A stretch of 64,000 nt of DNA from Halobacillus halophilus (GCF_020171985.1 NZ_JAIVAL010000001.1:372001-436000); one strand, 5' to 3'. Positions 27,324 to 35,598 are shown, numbered from the stretch's first letter. Notes: generated by a model not told the origin, from the letters alone. A program made the numbers and translations.

Positions 27324-28313
27324 TTATTCCTTACTGCTGATCGCACGAGCAATTTTTCCGCCATGATGCCGACCATTTTCAATGAATATCTCATTATTAT
27401 TGTATCCTGCTGCAATTACTCCAGCGATATAAATACCAGGAACATTGGTTTGCATACTATCTTCATTAAAATCAGGGCGCCCTGTCTCTCTATCAAACTC
27501 CACACCCATCTCTGTCAAAAAGTTATGGTCGGGACGATAGCCTGTCATAGCGAAAACAAAATCATTCGCAATACGCTTTTCCTGCCCCCGGCATTCGTAA
27601 ATGACCTCAGTCTCAGTAATTTCTTTAATATGGGCACAAAAATCCATATTTACGGCACCTTTTCTTACTAGAGCTTCGAATTGAGGTAAGATCCATGGCT
27701 TAATACTTTTTGAATATTCTTCACCGCGATATAAAACAGTAACATTAGCTCCGGACTTTTCCAGTTCCAGAGTGGCATCGGCTGCAGAATTTTTCCCACC
27801 GATAACTACGACATCTTTATTATAATAGGGATGGGCTTCCTTGAAGTAATGCATAACCTTTGTAAGCTCTTCTCCCTTTATGCCTAAATGATTCGGCTGG
27901 TCGTAATAGCCGGTCGCAATAACCAGGTCTTCCGCTTTATATTCCGCCTGTTCACCTGTCCGCTTTTCAGTCTTAACGATAAACCCTGATTTCTCCTGTT
28001 CCACGTGCATTACTTTTTCAAAAGCATTTACGCGTAACTCTTCCCGGCCTGCTACGGCTCGGTAATAGGCTAGAGCCTCGTTTCGCACAGGCTTCTGACG
28101 TTCCGTAATAAATGGAATATTTCCAATCTCCAGCTTTTCACTCGAACTGAAAAACGTTTGATGGGTGGGGTAATGAAAAATAGAATTAACAATATTTCCT
28201 TTTTCTATAATTAATGGTTCAATGCCCATTTTCTTTAGCTCGATGGCTGTACTCATACCACAGGGGCCACCGCCGATTATGATGACTTTTTCTTCCTGAT
28301 GCACGTTACTCAC
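27324..28313 (-). CDS. ypdA: bacillithiol disulfide reductase YpdA (Bdr)
   Basis: FAD-dependent NADPH oxidoreductase that reduces oxidised bacillithiol. The FAD-binding GGGPCGMST motif near residue 14 carries the single cysteine proposed as the active site in this family, and the NADPH-binding GGKNSAADATLELEK motif is near residue 172. At 329 residues it is full length. As in B. subtilis it lies next to gudB. Confidence 0.94.
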   Translation of the reverse strand: MSNVHQEEKVIIIGGGPCGMSTAIELKKMGIEPLIIEKGNIVNSIFHYPTHQTFFSSSEKLEIGNIPFITERQKPVRNEALAYYRAVAGREELRVNAFEKVMHVEQEKSGFIVKTEKRTGEQAEYKAEDLVIATGYYDQPNHLGIKGEELTKVMHYFKEAHPYYNKDVVVIGGKNSAADATLELEKSGANVTVLYRGEEYSKSIKPWILPQFEALVRKGAVNMDFCAHIKEITETEVIYECRGQEKRIANDFVFAMTGYRPDHNFLTEMGVEFDRETGRPDFNEDSMQTNVPGIYIAGVIAAGYNNNEIFIENGRHHGGKIARAISSKE

Positions 28314-28364
28314 TCCTTTTTCCAGAAGTATCTGGAACTTACGTTCGATTTAATAAACAAAAGT

Positions 28365-28398
28365 AAATCTCCTACCATGTAAATGATAGGAGATATTT
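28365..28398 (-). terminator. probable terminator after gudB
   Basis: A stem of about 13 base pairs with a bulge (arms AAATCTCCTA... and ...TAGGAGAT) lies just past the gudB stop codon. The U tract on the minus strand is imperfect, so efficiency is uncertain. Confidence 0.65.
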
Positions 28399-28412
28399 GG
28401 GGTCAAATCAAC

Positions 28413-29693
28413 CTATATCCATCCTCTAAAACGAGAAGCCTCTGCCATCTTTCTTACACCAACCATGTAAGCAGCTAAACGCATATCTACTCGTCGTGTT
28501 TCTGCTGTTTTGTAAACGTTATCAAACCCTTTAACGATCACTTTATGGAGTTTCTCTTCCACTTCTTCTTCTGTCCAATAATATCCTTGATTATTCTGGA
28601 CCCATTCGAAATAAGAAACCGTTACTCCTCCCGAAGATGCCAAAACATCTGGTACAAGCAATATTCCTCTTTCAGATAATATTCGAGTGGCGTCTAAAGT
28701 AGTCGGGCCATTTGCCGCTTCTACCACGATACTTGCTTTTATGTTATGAGCATTTTCTTCGCGAATTTGATTTTCAATAGCAGCAGGAACTAATATGTCA
28801 CAGTCCAACTCCAACAGTTCTTCGTTGGAAATTGTATTTTTGAAAAGATTTGTAACCGTCCCGAAACTATCCCGGCGGTCGAGTAAGTAATCGATATCCA
28901 GACCATCAGGATCATGCAACCCTCCATAGGCATCGGAAATCCCAATAACCTTAGCTCCGCGATCGTGCATAAATTTAGCTAGAAAGCTTCCAGCGTTACC
29001 AAAGCCTTGTACAACCACTCGGGCACCTTCTACACTAATACCTTTCTTTTTGGCTGCCTCTTCAATACAGATGGTTACACCTTTAGCCGTGGCTGTTTCC
29101 CGGCCATGTGATCCGCCTAAGACAAGCGGTTTACCAGTGATAAAACCAGGGTTATTAAATTCATCAATGCGGCTGTATTCATCCATCATCCATGCCATAA
29201 TCTGAGAATTTGTAAATACATCAGGTGCTGGGATATCCTTGGTAGGACCTACAATTTGACTTATAGCCCTAACATAACCACGACTCACGCCTTCAAGTTC
29301 CCGAAAAGACATTTCACGAGGATCACATACGATTCCGCCTTTTCCTCCACCATAAGGTAAATCTACAATTCCAGCTTTTAAACTCATCCAGATAGATAAA
29401 GCCTTGACTTCTTTTTCTGAGACATTCGGGTGAAAACGCACCCCGCCTTTGGTAGGACCAACCGCGTCATTATGCTGGGAACGATAGCCTGTAAATATTT
29501 TAATGTGATCATTATCCATCCGTACAGGAATCCTTACCGTCATCATCCGTACCGGTTCTTTCATGAGTTCGTAAACTTCGTTAGGATAACCTAATTTATC
29601 AAGTGCTTTTTTAACCACCGTCTGTGTGGATTTTAAAACATCGAGTTTATCATTGTTTTCGTTTGCAGCATCTGTCGGCTTATCCGCTACCAT
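28413..29693 (-). CDS. gudB: NAD-specific glutamate dehydrogenase
   Basis: Oxidative deamination of glutamate to 2-oxoglutarate. The catalytic lysine lies in the GGGKGGI motif near residue 116. The Rossmann fold motif GFGNAGSFLA is near residue 232. There is no in-frame duplication at the active site like the one that inactivates gudB in B. subtilis 168. The protein has 426 residues. The ATG at 29693 has AGGAGG seven bases upstream. Confidence 0.95.
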   Translation of the reverse strand: MVADKPTDAANENNDKLDVLKSTQTVVKKALDKLGYPNEVYELMKEPVRMMTVRIPVRMDNDHIKIFTGYRSQHNDAVGPTKGGVRFHPNVSEKEVKALSIWMSLKAGIVDLPYGGGKGGIVCDPREMSFRELEGVSRGYVRAISQIVGPTKDIPAPDVFTNSQIMAWMMDEYSRIDEFNNPGFITGKPLVLGGSHGRETATAKGVTICIEEAAKKKGISVEGARVVVQGFGNAGSFLAKFMHDRGAKVIGISDAYGGLHDPDGLDIDYLLDRRDSFGTVTNLFKNTISNEELLELDCDILVPAAIENQIREENAHNIKASIVVEAANGPTTLDATRILSERGILLVPDVLASSGGVTVSYFEWVQNNQGYYWTEEEVEEKLHKVIVKGFDNVYKTAETRRVDMRLAAYMVGVRKMAEASRFRGWI

Positions 29694-29813
29694 CCATTTA
29701 CCTCCTAATATCCGTGCATTCGCTTTCAGGGTATTCTTTCAGTCAATAGTATACACTTTCACTTCTATTATGGAAAGCGTGTTTTAGCATTCTAGTGTCT
29801 TTAATCAGCAAAA

Positions 29814-29827
29814 TGTAAGCGATTGCA
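29814..29827. promoter_or_regulatory. candidate CcpA (cre) site upstream of gudB
   Basis: TGTAAGCGATTGCA fits the TGTAANCGNTNNCA form of the catabolite-responsive element. It is placed 121-134 bases before the gudB start, in the gap between ddl and gudB. In B. subtilis carbon control acts on rocG rather than gudB, so this would be a difference if functional. It is a sequence match only. Confidence 0.4.
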
Positions 29828-29834
29828 CTCTCTA

Positions 29835-30767
29835 TTATTTATCAAATTGGGATAGTTCTACGAATTTTTCAATAAGATCGTCGTAGCTCCAGCCTATTTC
29901 CTTGGCGGAATCAGGGAATAAACTAGTTGGAGTCATCCCCGGAAGTGTATTCACTTCCAGAATTACCGGCTCTCCACTTTCGTTAATTATGAAATCTACG
30001 CGAGAATAAACTTCACATCCTAATAACTGATGAGCTTTCACCGCTTCTTGTTTTAGTCGGTCGGTAAGACTATCCGGCAGTTTGGCAGGAACAATATGTT
30101 CACTTCCACCTGGTTTATATTTTGAGTCAAAATCATAATAATCATTCTTAGGGATTATTTCAATGACCGGAAGCGGCGTTTCTTTCCCTTTTTGACCTAT
30201 GACTGGCACCGTAACTTCTCTTCCCTGAACATAATCCTCTACCAGAATAGTAGAATCAGAGTGGGCTGCTGTTTCAACGGCTTTTTCAATCTGATCTTCT
30301 TTTTTCACAATTGTTAGTCCCAGTGTGGATCCTTCCTGATTTGGCTTAATCACGAATGGCGTTGGAAAATGCTTCTTAATATCTTCCACTATCTCGCTCA
30401 CATTCAATAAACCAGTAACATCAAACGTTTTACTGTTTGCAGTTTGAAGTCCATTTAATGAAAAGATTTGTTTTGATTTTGCTTTATCCATAGCTAAAGC
30501 TGAGGATAGTACACCTGACCCAACATAAGGAAGGTTAAGCATATCAAGCAAGCCTTGAATTTTACCATCTTCACCAAAGCGTCCATGAAGTCCAAGAAAA
30601 ACAAGATCTACCTTTAATTCCAGTATATCTTTAATTTTTTCGGGTGAAAAATCGATAGCGACCACTTCATGACCTTTGTTTTTTAACGCTTTTATTATTC
30701 CCTTACCTGTAGATAAAGAAACTTCCCGTTCCCCAGAAGTCCCTCCATATAATACTGCAATCTTCAT
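29835..30767 (-). CDS. ddl: D-alanine--D-alanine ligase, short form
   Basis: ATP-grasp enzyme making the D-Ala-D-Ala dipeptide of peptidoglycan. It shows GGTSGEREVSLSTG at the N-terminus, FVIKPNQEGSTLGL near residue 150, YDFDSKYKPGG near 212 and ILEVNTLPGMTPTSLFP near 280. The tyrosine in YDFDSKY argues for D-Ala-D-Ala rather than D-Ala-D-Lac specificity. With 310 residues it is of the short DdlB-like type, whereas the main Bacillus Ddl has about 350, so the genome may hold a second ligase. I chose the ATG at 30767; the open frame runs eight codons further upstream. Confidence 0.92.
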   Translation of the reverse strand: MKIAVLYGGTSGEREVSLSTGKGIIKALKNKGHEVVAIDFSPEKIKDILELKVDLVFLGLHGRFGEDGKIQGLLDMLNLPYVGSGVLSSALAMDKAKSKQIFSLNGLQTANSKTFDVTGLLNVSEIVEDIKKHFPTPFVIKPNQEGSTLGLTIVKKEDQIEKAVETAAHSDSTILVEDYVQGREVTVPVIGQKGKETPLPVIEIIPKNDYYDFDSKYKPGGSEHIVPAKLPDSLTDRLKQEAVKAHQLLGCEVYSRVDFIINESGEPVILEVNTLPGMTPTSLFPDSAKEIGWSYDDLIEKFVELSQFDK

Positions 30768-30848
30768 TATGGACACTCCATTTCTTACCATCTTAAAATT
30801 TCAAACATCCTTAACTATAGTAACATGTTCTATAAAGAGCTTCTATTA

Positions 30849-30881
30849 AAAATAAAAAGAACGAAGCTTATAAAGCATCGT
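30849..30881 (-). terminator. probable terminator after the MecA paralog gene
   Basis: The stem ACGAAGCTT with AAGCATCGT (30861-30869 with 30873-30881), with one mismatch, is followed by a U-rich tract on the minus strand, just past the stop codon. Confidence 0.55.
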
Positions 30882-30895
30882 CCACGGAAAACGGA

Positions 30896-31477
30896 TTAAG
30901 AAAAATAATTTTTAATTGTTCCACATGCATTATCTTTCATAATTTGCTTTCCATACTCCGCCAGTCTATACGAGGTAGCTGAGGAAGCTGAGGCAAATTC
31001 GGACAGTAAAGCAATTACTTGATCGATATCCAGATGAATGATGTCTTCATCCATTAAGAGCATATAATAGTAATCATTGTAATAATATACATTGCCACCC
31101 GTAACACCTAGCTTGTGTAAATGAATACCAGCCTGGATGACATGTTCAAAATCTTCAAATGAAAACATCATTTCTTTACTTTCATCCAGTGTAACTTTCA
31201 TTTCCATGTAATCTTCTTCGTCTTCCATATCCGTTGGCTCAGTTTTGGTAACAACTATTAACATGCCTTGTGCCTGTAATAGATAAACTTGCACAAGTAA
31301 CACACCTGTTAACTCGACTCCGAGCTCAATTCCCGCATCATACATCATATCGCTGAAAATTCGATGGACTCTTGGAAGGTCACTCCATAATTCTTCTTTT
31401 GATAATCCTCTATCCAACAAATCATCAAAGGTTAGAAAAATCTTAAATTTTTCATTTGTCATTCTTTCAACTCGCAC
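30896..31477 (-). CDS. ypbH: MecA-family ClpC adaptor, YpbH type
   Basis: A paralog of MecA that delivers substrates to the ClpC AAA+ unfoldase. It starts MRVERMTNEKFKIFLTFDDL and ends with a ClpC-binding C-domain containing VTLDESKEMMFSFEDFEHVI and RLAEYGKQIMKDNACGTI. I place the start at the GTG at 31477, which has AGGGGG just upstream; the open frame extends six codons further. This gives 193 residues, close to B. subtilis YpbH. The position between gudB/ypdA and the ypbG/ypbD/recQ group supports YpbH rather than MecA1. Confidence 0.88.
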   Translation of the reverse strand: MRVERMTNEKFKIFLTFDDLLDRGLSKEELWSDLPRVHRIFSDMMYDAGIELGVELTGVLLVQVYLLQAQGMLIVVTKTEPTDMEDEEDYMEMKVTLDESKEMMFSFEDFEHVIQAGIHLHKLGVTGGNVYYYNDYYYMLLMDEDIIHLDIDQVIALLSEFASASSATSYRLAEYGKQIMKDNACGTIKNYFS

Positions 31478-31613
31478 ATGATCGCCCCCTGTCACAATAT
31501 GTGTTATCTATATAGTATGATGACTGATGCGATTATGGCACCTTTTTTCGAATTATATCTAAAGTGAGTTTACAGGGGCAACCTTTTTACTGCAACCTTC
31601 ATATTTATTGCCA

Positions 31614-32513
31614 CTAATGCTTGGTAAGCCAGGCCTCCCAATCTTTTTTAGTGTTTCCGACTAGGAATGGCTCCATTCGTTTTTTATCAAGTTCGGATAA
31701 CCGATCATAAGCCAGACCGCCCAGGCCTATTCTCAATTCAGGAAACTGCTTCTGTAAAGATTCAGCCAAACTCACCGTAATGGGGATATTTTTCTTTAAC
31801 GTGCAGGACATAAACATGTAGGTTGGTTCTATTTCGTCAATAACAATATCAATGTCGCCTCCAGCTATGCTTTGGCCAAGGTAAATCACATCATATCCTT
31901 TACGCTTCATGTACAGTGCAAATATCAATAGTCCAAGTTCATGACGCTCATTAGGACCACATACAAGCAGAACCTTAGGAAGCATAGCATCAGAAGGTAT
32001 GGAGAGAAGCATCATCCCCATTCTGGAACGAAGGAAATGGCTTGCAAAGTGTTCATGTGCACTAGTAATCCGATTTTCCTCCCAAAGGTCTCCAATTTTC
32101 ACTAAGAGGGGCCCTATAATATCAATGGCAACTGTTTCCGGGGTAAACAAGCTAAAGGCATGATCCAGTATCTGCTGTGCTTTATTCTCTTCAAATGAAA
32201 GCAGCGCATTTAGAAGATCATCACCCAGGATATCTAATTGGTTTCTGCTTTCCGTATGATTGGAAGCGTCCACTGCATTTTCATTGTTCTCAAGAAGCGA
32301 TACAGCCTGGGAAATAGTGAATCCTTTATCCACTTTTTCCATTAACCACTTTAATATTTTAATATGCTCATCTGAATATAAACGATGCCCGGCTTCGTTC
32401 CGGGAAGGCCGAACTATTTGGTACCTGCGCTCCCACGCTCGAAGAGTGCCCGGCTGAATTCCTACCATTTGAGATACGGCCTTTATATTGTATTTTGCTT
32501 GCTTTGTCCCCAT
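31614..32513 (-). CDS. MerR-type regulator with cobalamin-binding domain (CarH/LitR-like)
   Basis: The N-terminal MerR winged-helix domain (about residues 8-75) includes GIQPGTLRAWERRYQIVRPSR (read in parts) and GHRLYSDEHI. It is followed by a helical cap (about 95-180) and a Rossmann B12-binding domain (about 185-299). The cap carries W-x9-EH (LWEENRITSAHEH, near residue 150), the signature of CarH/LitR photoreceptors that cradle the adenosyl group of AdoCbl. The B12 domain has CGPNERHELG near residue 198, whose histidine is the likely lower ligand, and LGQS shortly after. In CarH, AdoCbl drives tetramer binding to DNA in the dark, and light releases it. The genes it regulates are not evident here: neighbours are a metallophosphoesterase and ypbH. 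Confidence 0.85.
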   Translation of the reverse strand: MGTKQAKYNIKAVSQMVGIQPGTLRAWERRYQIVRPSRNEAGHRLYSDEHIKILKWLMEKVDKGFTISQAVSLLENNENAVDASNHTESRNQLDILGDDLLNALLSFEENKAQQILDHAFSLFTPETVAIDIIGPLLVKIGDLWEENRITSAHEHFASHFLRSRMGMMLLSIPSDAMLPKVLLVCGPNERHELGLLIFALYMKRKGYDVIYLGQSIAGGDIDIVIDEIEPTYMFMSCTLKKNIPITVSLAESLQKQFPELRIGLGGLAYDRLSELDKKRMEPFLVGNTKKDWEAWLTKH

Positions 32514-32612
32514 TTGCCTTCCTCCAACTCTTTCCTTTTCCTCTAAGTATATATGAATAGTTAATCACGTGTAAAATTTGTATATTCTTTATATAATATT
32601 TGAATAACCCTG

Positions 32613-33386
32613 TTAGGAAGATTTAATGATAATGGAGTGAAGTTCTGCTCTAGTTCCTAAACGCAGCGGGAGCAGGGAGGTTCCATACCCTTCACTTATA
32701 AGGAGAGGAGGATTTTCAGACTCAAACCATCCTCCTTTTGTGTAAGGTCCTATTCCAAATAGTCGGATTTGACCGCCATGAGTGTGCCCGCTCAGTACTA
32801 GATTAAACTGTTTCTGATCCTGCTGATTCATTTTGTGATAAACGTAAGGGTCATGAACACACAGTATTTGATAATTAATGTGATCGTTTATATAAGCAGC
32901 CTGACGCCTGGGCTTCATAAAATAAGGATCAATTCCACTTAATAGTATCCTGTCCTTCGAATGGAAGGTCACCTCATTGTCCGAATTGGAAAGAACATGA
33001 ATATGATGATGATCAAGAACATCTAGAAGACTGGCTCTTTCCAGTTCATGGTCATTATTTCCGGGAATAAAGTAGACAGGAGCTTTCCACTGTTTTAATT
33101 TCTCTAGGTTGTTCTTCAATCTAGCTAGAGGCGTCCGCTTATCCACTAAATCTCCTCCAATGATTACAACATCCACATTTTTTAGCTTATTAAGGGTTTT
33201 TTGATTTATTTCGCGGTTATGAACATCTGAAATAAAGACAATGTGCAGTTCTTGACCGTAAGGAAAAGCAGCATCTTCAATTATATGTGTATCCAAGAAG
33301 TCCTGCTCTGCCCTAAAGTACATTCCTGCAAGAAATAACAATCCTAAACTTGCTCCTATTAAGACCCCAGCTAACACTTGCTCCAC
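32613..33386 (-). CDS. ypbG: membrane-anchored metallophosphoesterase (YpbG-like)
   Basis: Calcineurin-like phosphoesterase with an N-terminal membrane anchor (about residues 3-24). Metal ligands are visible in order: ISDVHNR, GGDLVD, PGNNDHE, LCVHDPY and LSGHTHGGQ. At 257 residues it belongs to the YkuE/YpbG type, whose natural substrates are not firmly known. The position beside ypbH matches B. subtilis ypbG. Confidence 0.85.
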   Translation of the reverse strand: MEQVLAGVLIGASLGLLFLAGMYFRAEQDFLDTHIIEDAAFPYGQELHIVFISDVHNREINQKTLNKLKNVDVVIIGGDLVDKRTPLARLKNNLEKLKQWKAPVYFIPGNNDHELERASLLDVLDHHHIHVLSNSDNEVTFHSKDRILLSGIDPYFMKPRRQAAYINDHINYQILCVHDPYVYHKMNQQDQKQFNLVLSGHTHGGQIRLFGIGPYTKGGWFESENPPLLISEGYGTSLLPLRLGTRAELHSIIIKSS

Positions 33387-33433
33387 TCTCCCAAAGATAG
33401 AATAAAATTAATCGTACCATAAAAGCAATTCAC

Positions 33434-33466
33434 AAAAAAACTGCTATGAACAAAGTCATAGCAGTC
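33434..33466 (-). terminator. intrinsic terminator after the CBS-domain gene
   Basis: A perfect 10-base-pair stem (33440-33449 with 33456-33465) with a six-base loop is followed by seven U residues on the minus strand. Confidence 0.9.
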
Positions 33467-33471
33467 AATCT

Positions 33472-34104
33472 TTACACTTCTTTCACACTTAAAATTCTAA
33501 ACCCTGTCTTCTCCAGTTTATTTGTAAATTGTTCAATATTATCCTTTTTTTCAATTTTGAGTACGATTCTGCGTGCGAGCTTATCCGTTTCATCAAATGT
33601 AGCCAGAGATATGACATTTTCATGGTAACTTTTAATAATGTCTCCCAGTCTCTCAATTCGGCCACTAGACTCTTCAGAAGTAAAAGCAATTCGAATACCT
33701 TTCTTTTTACTTCCAAATGCGCTTTCAAACTGCTCGATCACATCAAAACGTGTGACAAGCCCCTGAAAATTCCTTTCTTTATCTACAACTGCCAGTAAAG
33801 GAAAACCTTTAAATGCAGGCAGTGTGCGTTCAAATACTTCTTCATCATGGATATAGAAGTCCTCATTCTCAGCAATTTCACCTGCGGTTGTTTGGTTTAA
33901 AAAGACTTCTTTGCTTTGATCTGAATTAAAATAAGCCCGGTAAATAATCTCCTTTGATACCATTCCCATGAACTTTCGATCATTCAGTACAGGCATTGCC
34001 TGAAGATCATGGTCATTCAATAAATCTAAAATGCCGCTTAAGCGATCATCTGTCTTCGCAGTGTATGATCGATGTGCCGGTTTCATAATACTCTTCACAA
34101 ACAT
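33472..34104 (-). CDS. CBS-domain protein with C-terminal ACT-like domain
   Basis: Two CBS motifs cover about residues 1-130: the first begins FVKSIMKPAHRSYTAKTDD, and the second ends in LVTRFDVIEQFESAFG. A ferredoxin-like ACT-type domain occupies about 138-210, ending in KLEKTGFRILSVKEV. This CBS-CBS-ACT layout is like that of AcuB of B. subtilis, which is linked to acetoin use. Sequence similarity to AcuB itself looks modest, so I leave it unnamed. A role in sensing adenine nucleotides is only an inference from the CBS fold. It is divergent from the cotJ operon. Confidence 0.8.
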   Translation of the reverse strand: MFVKSIMKPAHRSYTAKTDDRLSGILDLLNDHDLQAMPVLNDRKFMGMVSKEIIYRAYFNSDQSKEVFLNQTTAGEIAENEDFYIHDEEVFERTLPAFKGFPLLAVVDKERNFQGLVTRFDVIEQFESAFGSKKKGIRIAFTSEESSGRIERLGDIIKSYHENVISLATFDETDKLARRIVLKIEKKDNIEQFTNKLEKTGFRILSVKEV

Positions 34105-34246
34105 ACGCTCACCTCTTCATATTCTATTATACAGCCTATCCTTCATTAATCATTTCTCTATAGACCAGGTTTATTCCTCCTTTTATTCGCATAGGACATG
34201 CCGAATCATCATAAATTTTGATAATGAGTACAGGAAGGGGATATTA

Positions 34247-34468
34247 ATGTTTACTTTGATTAAGTGTTATCAGCCGTATCATGGTCCGTTTGATCCATGT
34301 CCTCCTCGGCAGAGGGCTTGCTATCAGACTCCCCCCAATCTATATGTTGGCTTTCAACAGCCTAATCTTCCCCAATTCTCTTTACATGAGGCACTTTATA
34401 AAGGTACGCTTTGGCCTTGCTTCTACGACCCTTATCCAACTCCGCTAGGGAAGGGGGATCATTCATGA
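34247..34468 (+). CDS. cotJA: spore coat-associated protein CotJA
   Basis: A small 73-residue protein rich in proline, cysteine and aromatic residues (KCYQPYHGPFDPCPPRQ...), typical of CotJA, which in B. subtilis is needed for CotJC assembly into the coat. The ATG at 34247 follows GGAAGGGG. An ORF open further upstream is not needed. Its stop codon overlaps the cotJB start as ATGA, so the two are translationally coupled. Expected expression is SigE-dependent in the mother cell. Confidence 0.9.
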   Translation: MFTLIKCYQPYHGPFDPCPPRQRACYQTPPNLYVGFQQPNLPQFSLHEALYKGTLWPCFYDPYPTPLGKGDHS

Positions 34469-34734
34469 ACAACCCATCGGAAGGAGCTACTCAAAGATAC
34501 GAATTAATGGAAAAGATTCAAATGGTAGACTTTGCGCTTGTAGAGCTAACTCTTTACTTAGATACGCATCCGAATGACTCCCAAGCTATTCAGCAGTTTA
34601 ATGAGCTGGCGGTCCAAAGCAGGGATTTAAAAGCAAATTATGAAAAACACTTTGGACCGTTGCGCCAGTACGGAGCCAGTTTTTCAGGTTACCCCTGGAA
34701 TTGGAAAGACAGCCCCTGGCCCTGGCAGCTGTAA
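34465..34734 (+). CDS. cotJB: spore coat protein CotJB
   Basis: An 89-residue CotJB protein. It contains YELMEKIQMVDFALVELTLYLDTHP, read in parts, which is the CotJB core, and ends in a tryptophan/proline-rich tail (WNWKDSPWPWQL). The ATG at 34465 overlaps the cotJA stop codon and has AAGGGGG before it. It works with CotJA and CotJC in the inner coat. Confidence 0.9.
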   Translation: MNNPSEGATQRYELMEKIQMVDFALVELTLYLDTHPNDSQAIQQFNELAVQSRDLKANYEKHFGPLRQYGASFSGYPWNWKDSPWPWQL

Positions 34735-34756
34735 AGAATAAAAAAGGAGGGATTAA

Positions 34757-35326
34757 ATGTGGTATTATGAGAAGAAATTGCAATATCCAGTTAAAGTAAC
34801 GGAATGTAACCCAAGACTTGCTAAATACTTGATTGAGCAGTATGGAGGAGCTGATGGGGAATTATCTGCCGCACTCCGTTATTTAAATCAGCGTTACAGC
34901 ATTCCTGATAAGGTTATTGGGTTACTGACTGATATAGGAACGGAAGAATTCGCCCATCTGGAAATGATTGCTACGATGATCTATAAATTAACCAAAGATG
35001 CTACACCTGAACAAATGAAAGAAGCTGGATTAGGTGCCCATTATGCTAACCATGACCACGCTCTTTACTACAATAACGCTGCAGGAAGTCCGTGGACAGC
35101 TACTTATATACAGGCTAAAGGTGACCCGATTGCAGATCTTTATGAAGACATCGCGGCCGAAGAAAAAGCAAGAGCTACTTACCAGTGGATTATCAATATG
35201 TCAGATGACCCGTGTTTAAATGACAGTCTTAAATTTTTAAGAGAAAGAGAGGTTGTGCACTCTCAACGTTTTCGGGAAGCAGTTGAAATTCTTAAATTCG
35301 AAAAAGATCGAAAGCAATTTTTTTAA
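34757..35326 (+). CDS. cotJC: manganese catalase family spore coat protein CotJC
   Basis: A 189-residue ferritin-like four-helix protein of the manganese catalase family. Candidate metal ligands are the glutamates and histidines in IGTEEFAHLEMI near residue 67, in EDIAAEEKARATY near residue 131 and in REREVVHSQRF near 165. CotJC sits in the spore coat; catalase activity has been inferred for the family. The ATG follows AAGGAGGG. It is the last gene of cotJABC, which here reads against the surrounding genes. Confidence 0.93.
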   Translation: MWYYEKKLQYPVKVTECNPRLAKYLIEQYGGADGELSAALRYLNQRYSIPDKVIGLLTDIGTEEFAHLEMIATMIYKLTKDATPEQMKEAGLGAHYANHDHALYYNNAAGSPWTATYIQAKGDPIADLYEDIAAEEKARATYQWIINMSDDPCLNDSLKFLREREVVHSQRFREAVEILKFEKDRKQFF

Positions 35327-35331
35327 TATCA

Positions 35332-35377
35332 TACAAATGAATTCCCCGTCCTTATAAGGACGGGGAATTCATTTGTA
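35332..35377. terminator. 46-base perfect palindrome between convergent genes
   Basis: Positions 35332-35354 are the exact reverse complement of 35355-35377, so the RNA from either strand can fold into a stem of more than 20 base pairs. It lies six bases after the cotJC stop codon and 14 bases from the stop of the facing small membrane protein gene. It is probably a bidirectional terminator, although the T tract on each side is poor. Confidence 0.75.
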
Positions 35378-35391
35378 GTTAACCTTTATTA

Positions 35392-35598
35392 CTAGAAAAT
35401 TAATAACAAGACAATGAAAATAAATATGAAAACCATAATATATCGAACCCAAAGAGGATTGGCACTCCACTTAGTCATAAAAACATTAGATTTATCTTTA
35501 TTTCGCTGTGGTGGCAAATCCAAAGTGTTCATATTTTCACTGGTTAATTTCTTCTCGTTCACATTATTCACACCTTCACTTTGATGGGATTGAGTCAC
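35392..35598 (-). CDS. small single-pass membrane protein of unknown function
   Basis: Up to 68 residues: a polar N-terminus rich in N, K, Q and E, then one C-terminal membrane helix (about residues 49-68, ending YIMVFIFIFIVLLLIF). Several GTG starts are possible. The GTG at 35562, with GAAGG before it, gives 56 residues; the GTG at 35598 overlaps the CAAX protease gene by 23 bases. I do not recognise the family. It is tail-anchored in appearance and probably cotranscribed with the protease gene. Confidence 0.55.
   Translation of the reverse strand: MTQSHQSEGVNNVNEKKLTSENMNTLDLPPQRNKDKSNVFMTKWSANPLWVRYIMVFIFIFIVLLLIF

Noticed and set aside
28413-29693. Possible inactivating duplication in gudB as in B. 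subtilis 168
   Set aside because: The active-site region reads through normally, with a single GGGKGGI motif and no repeat.
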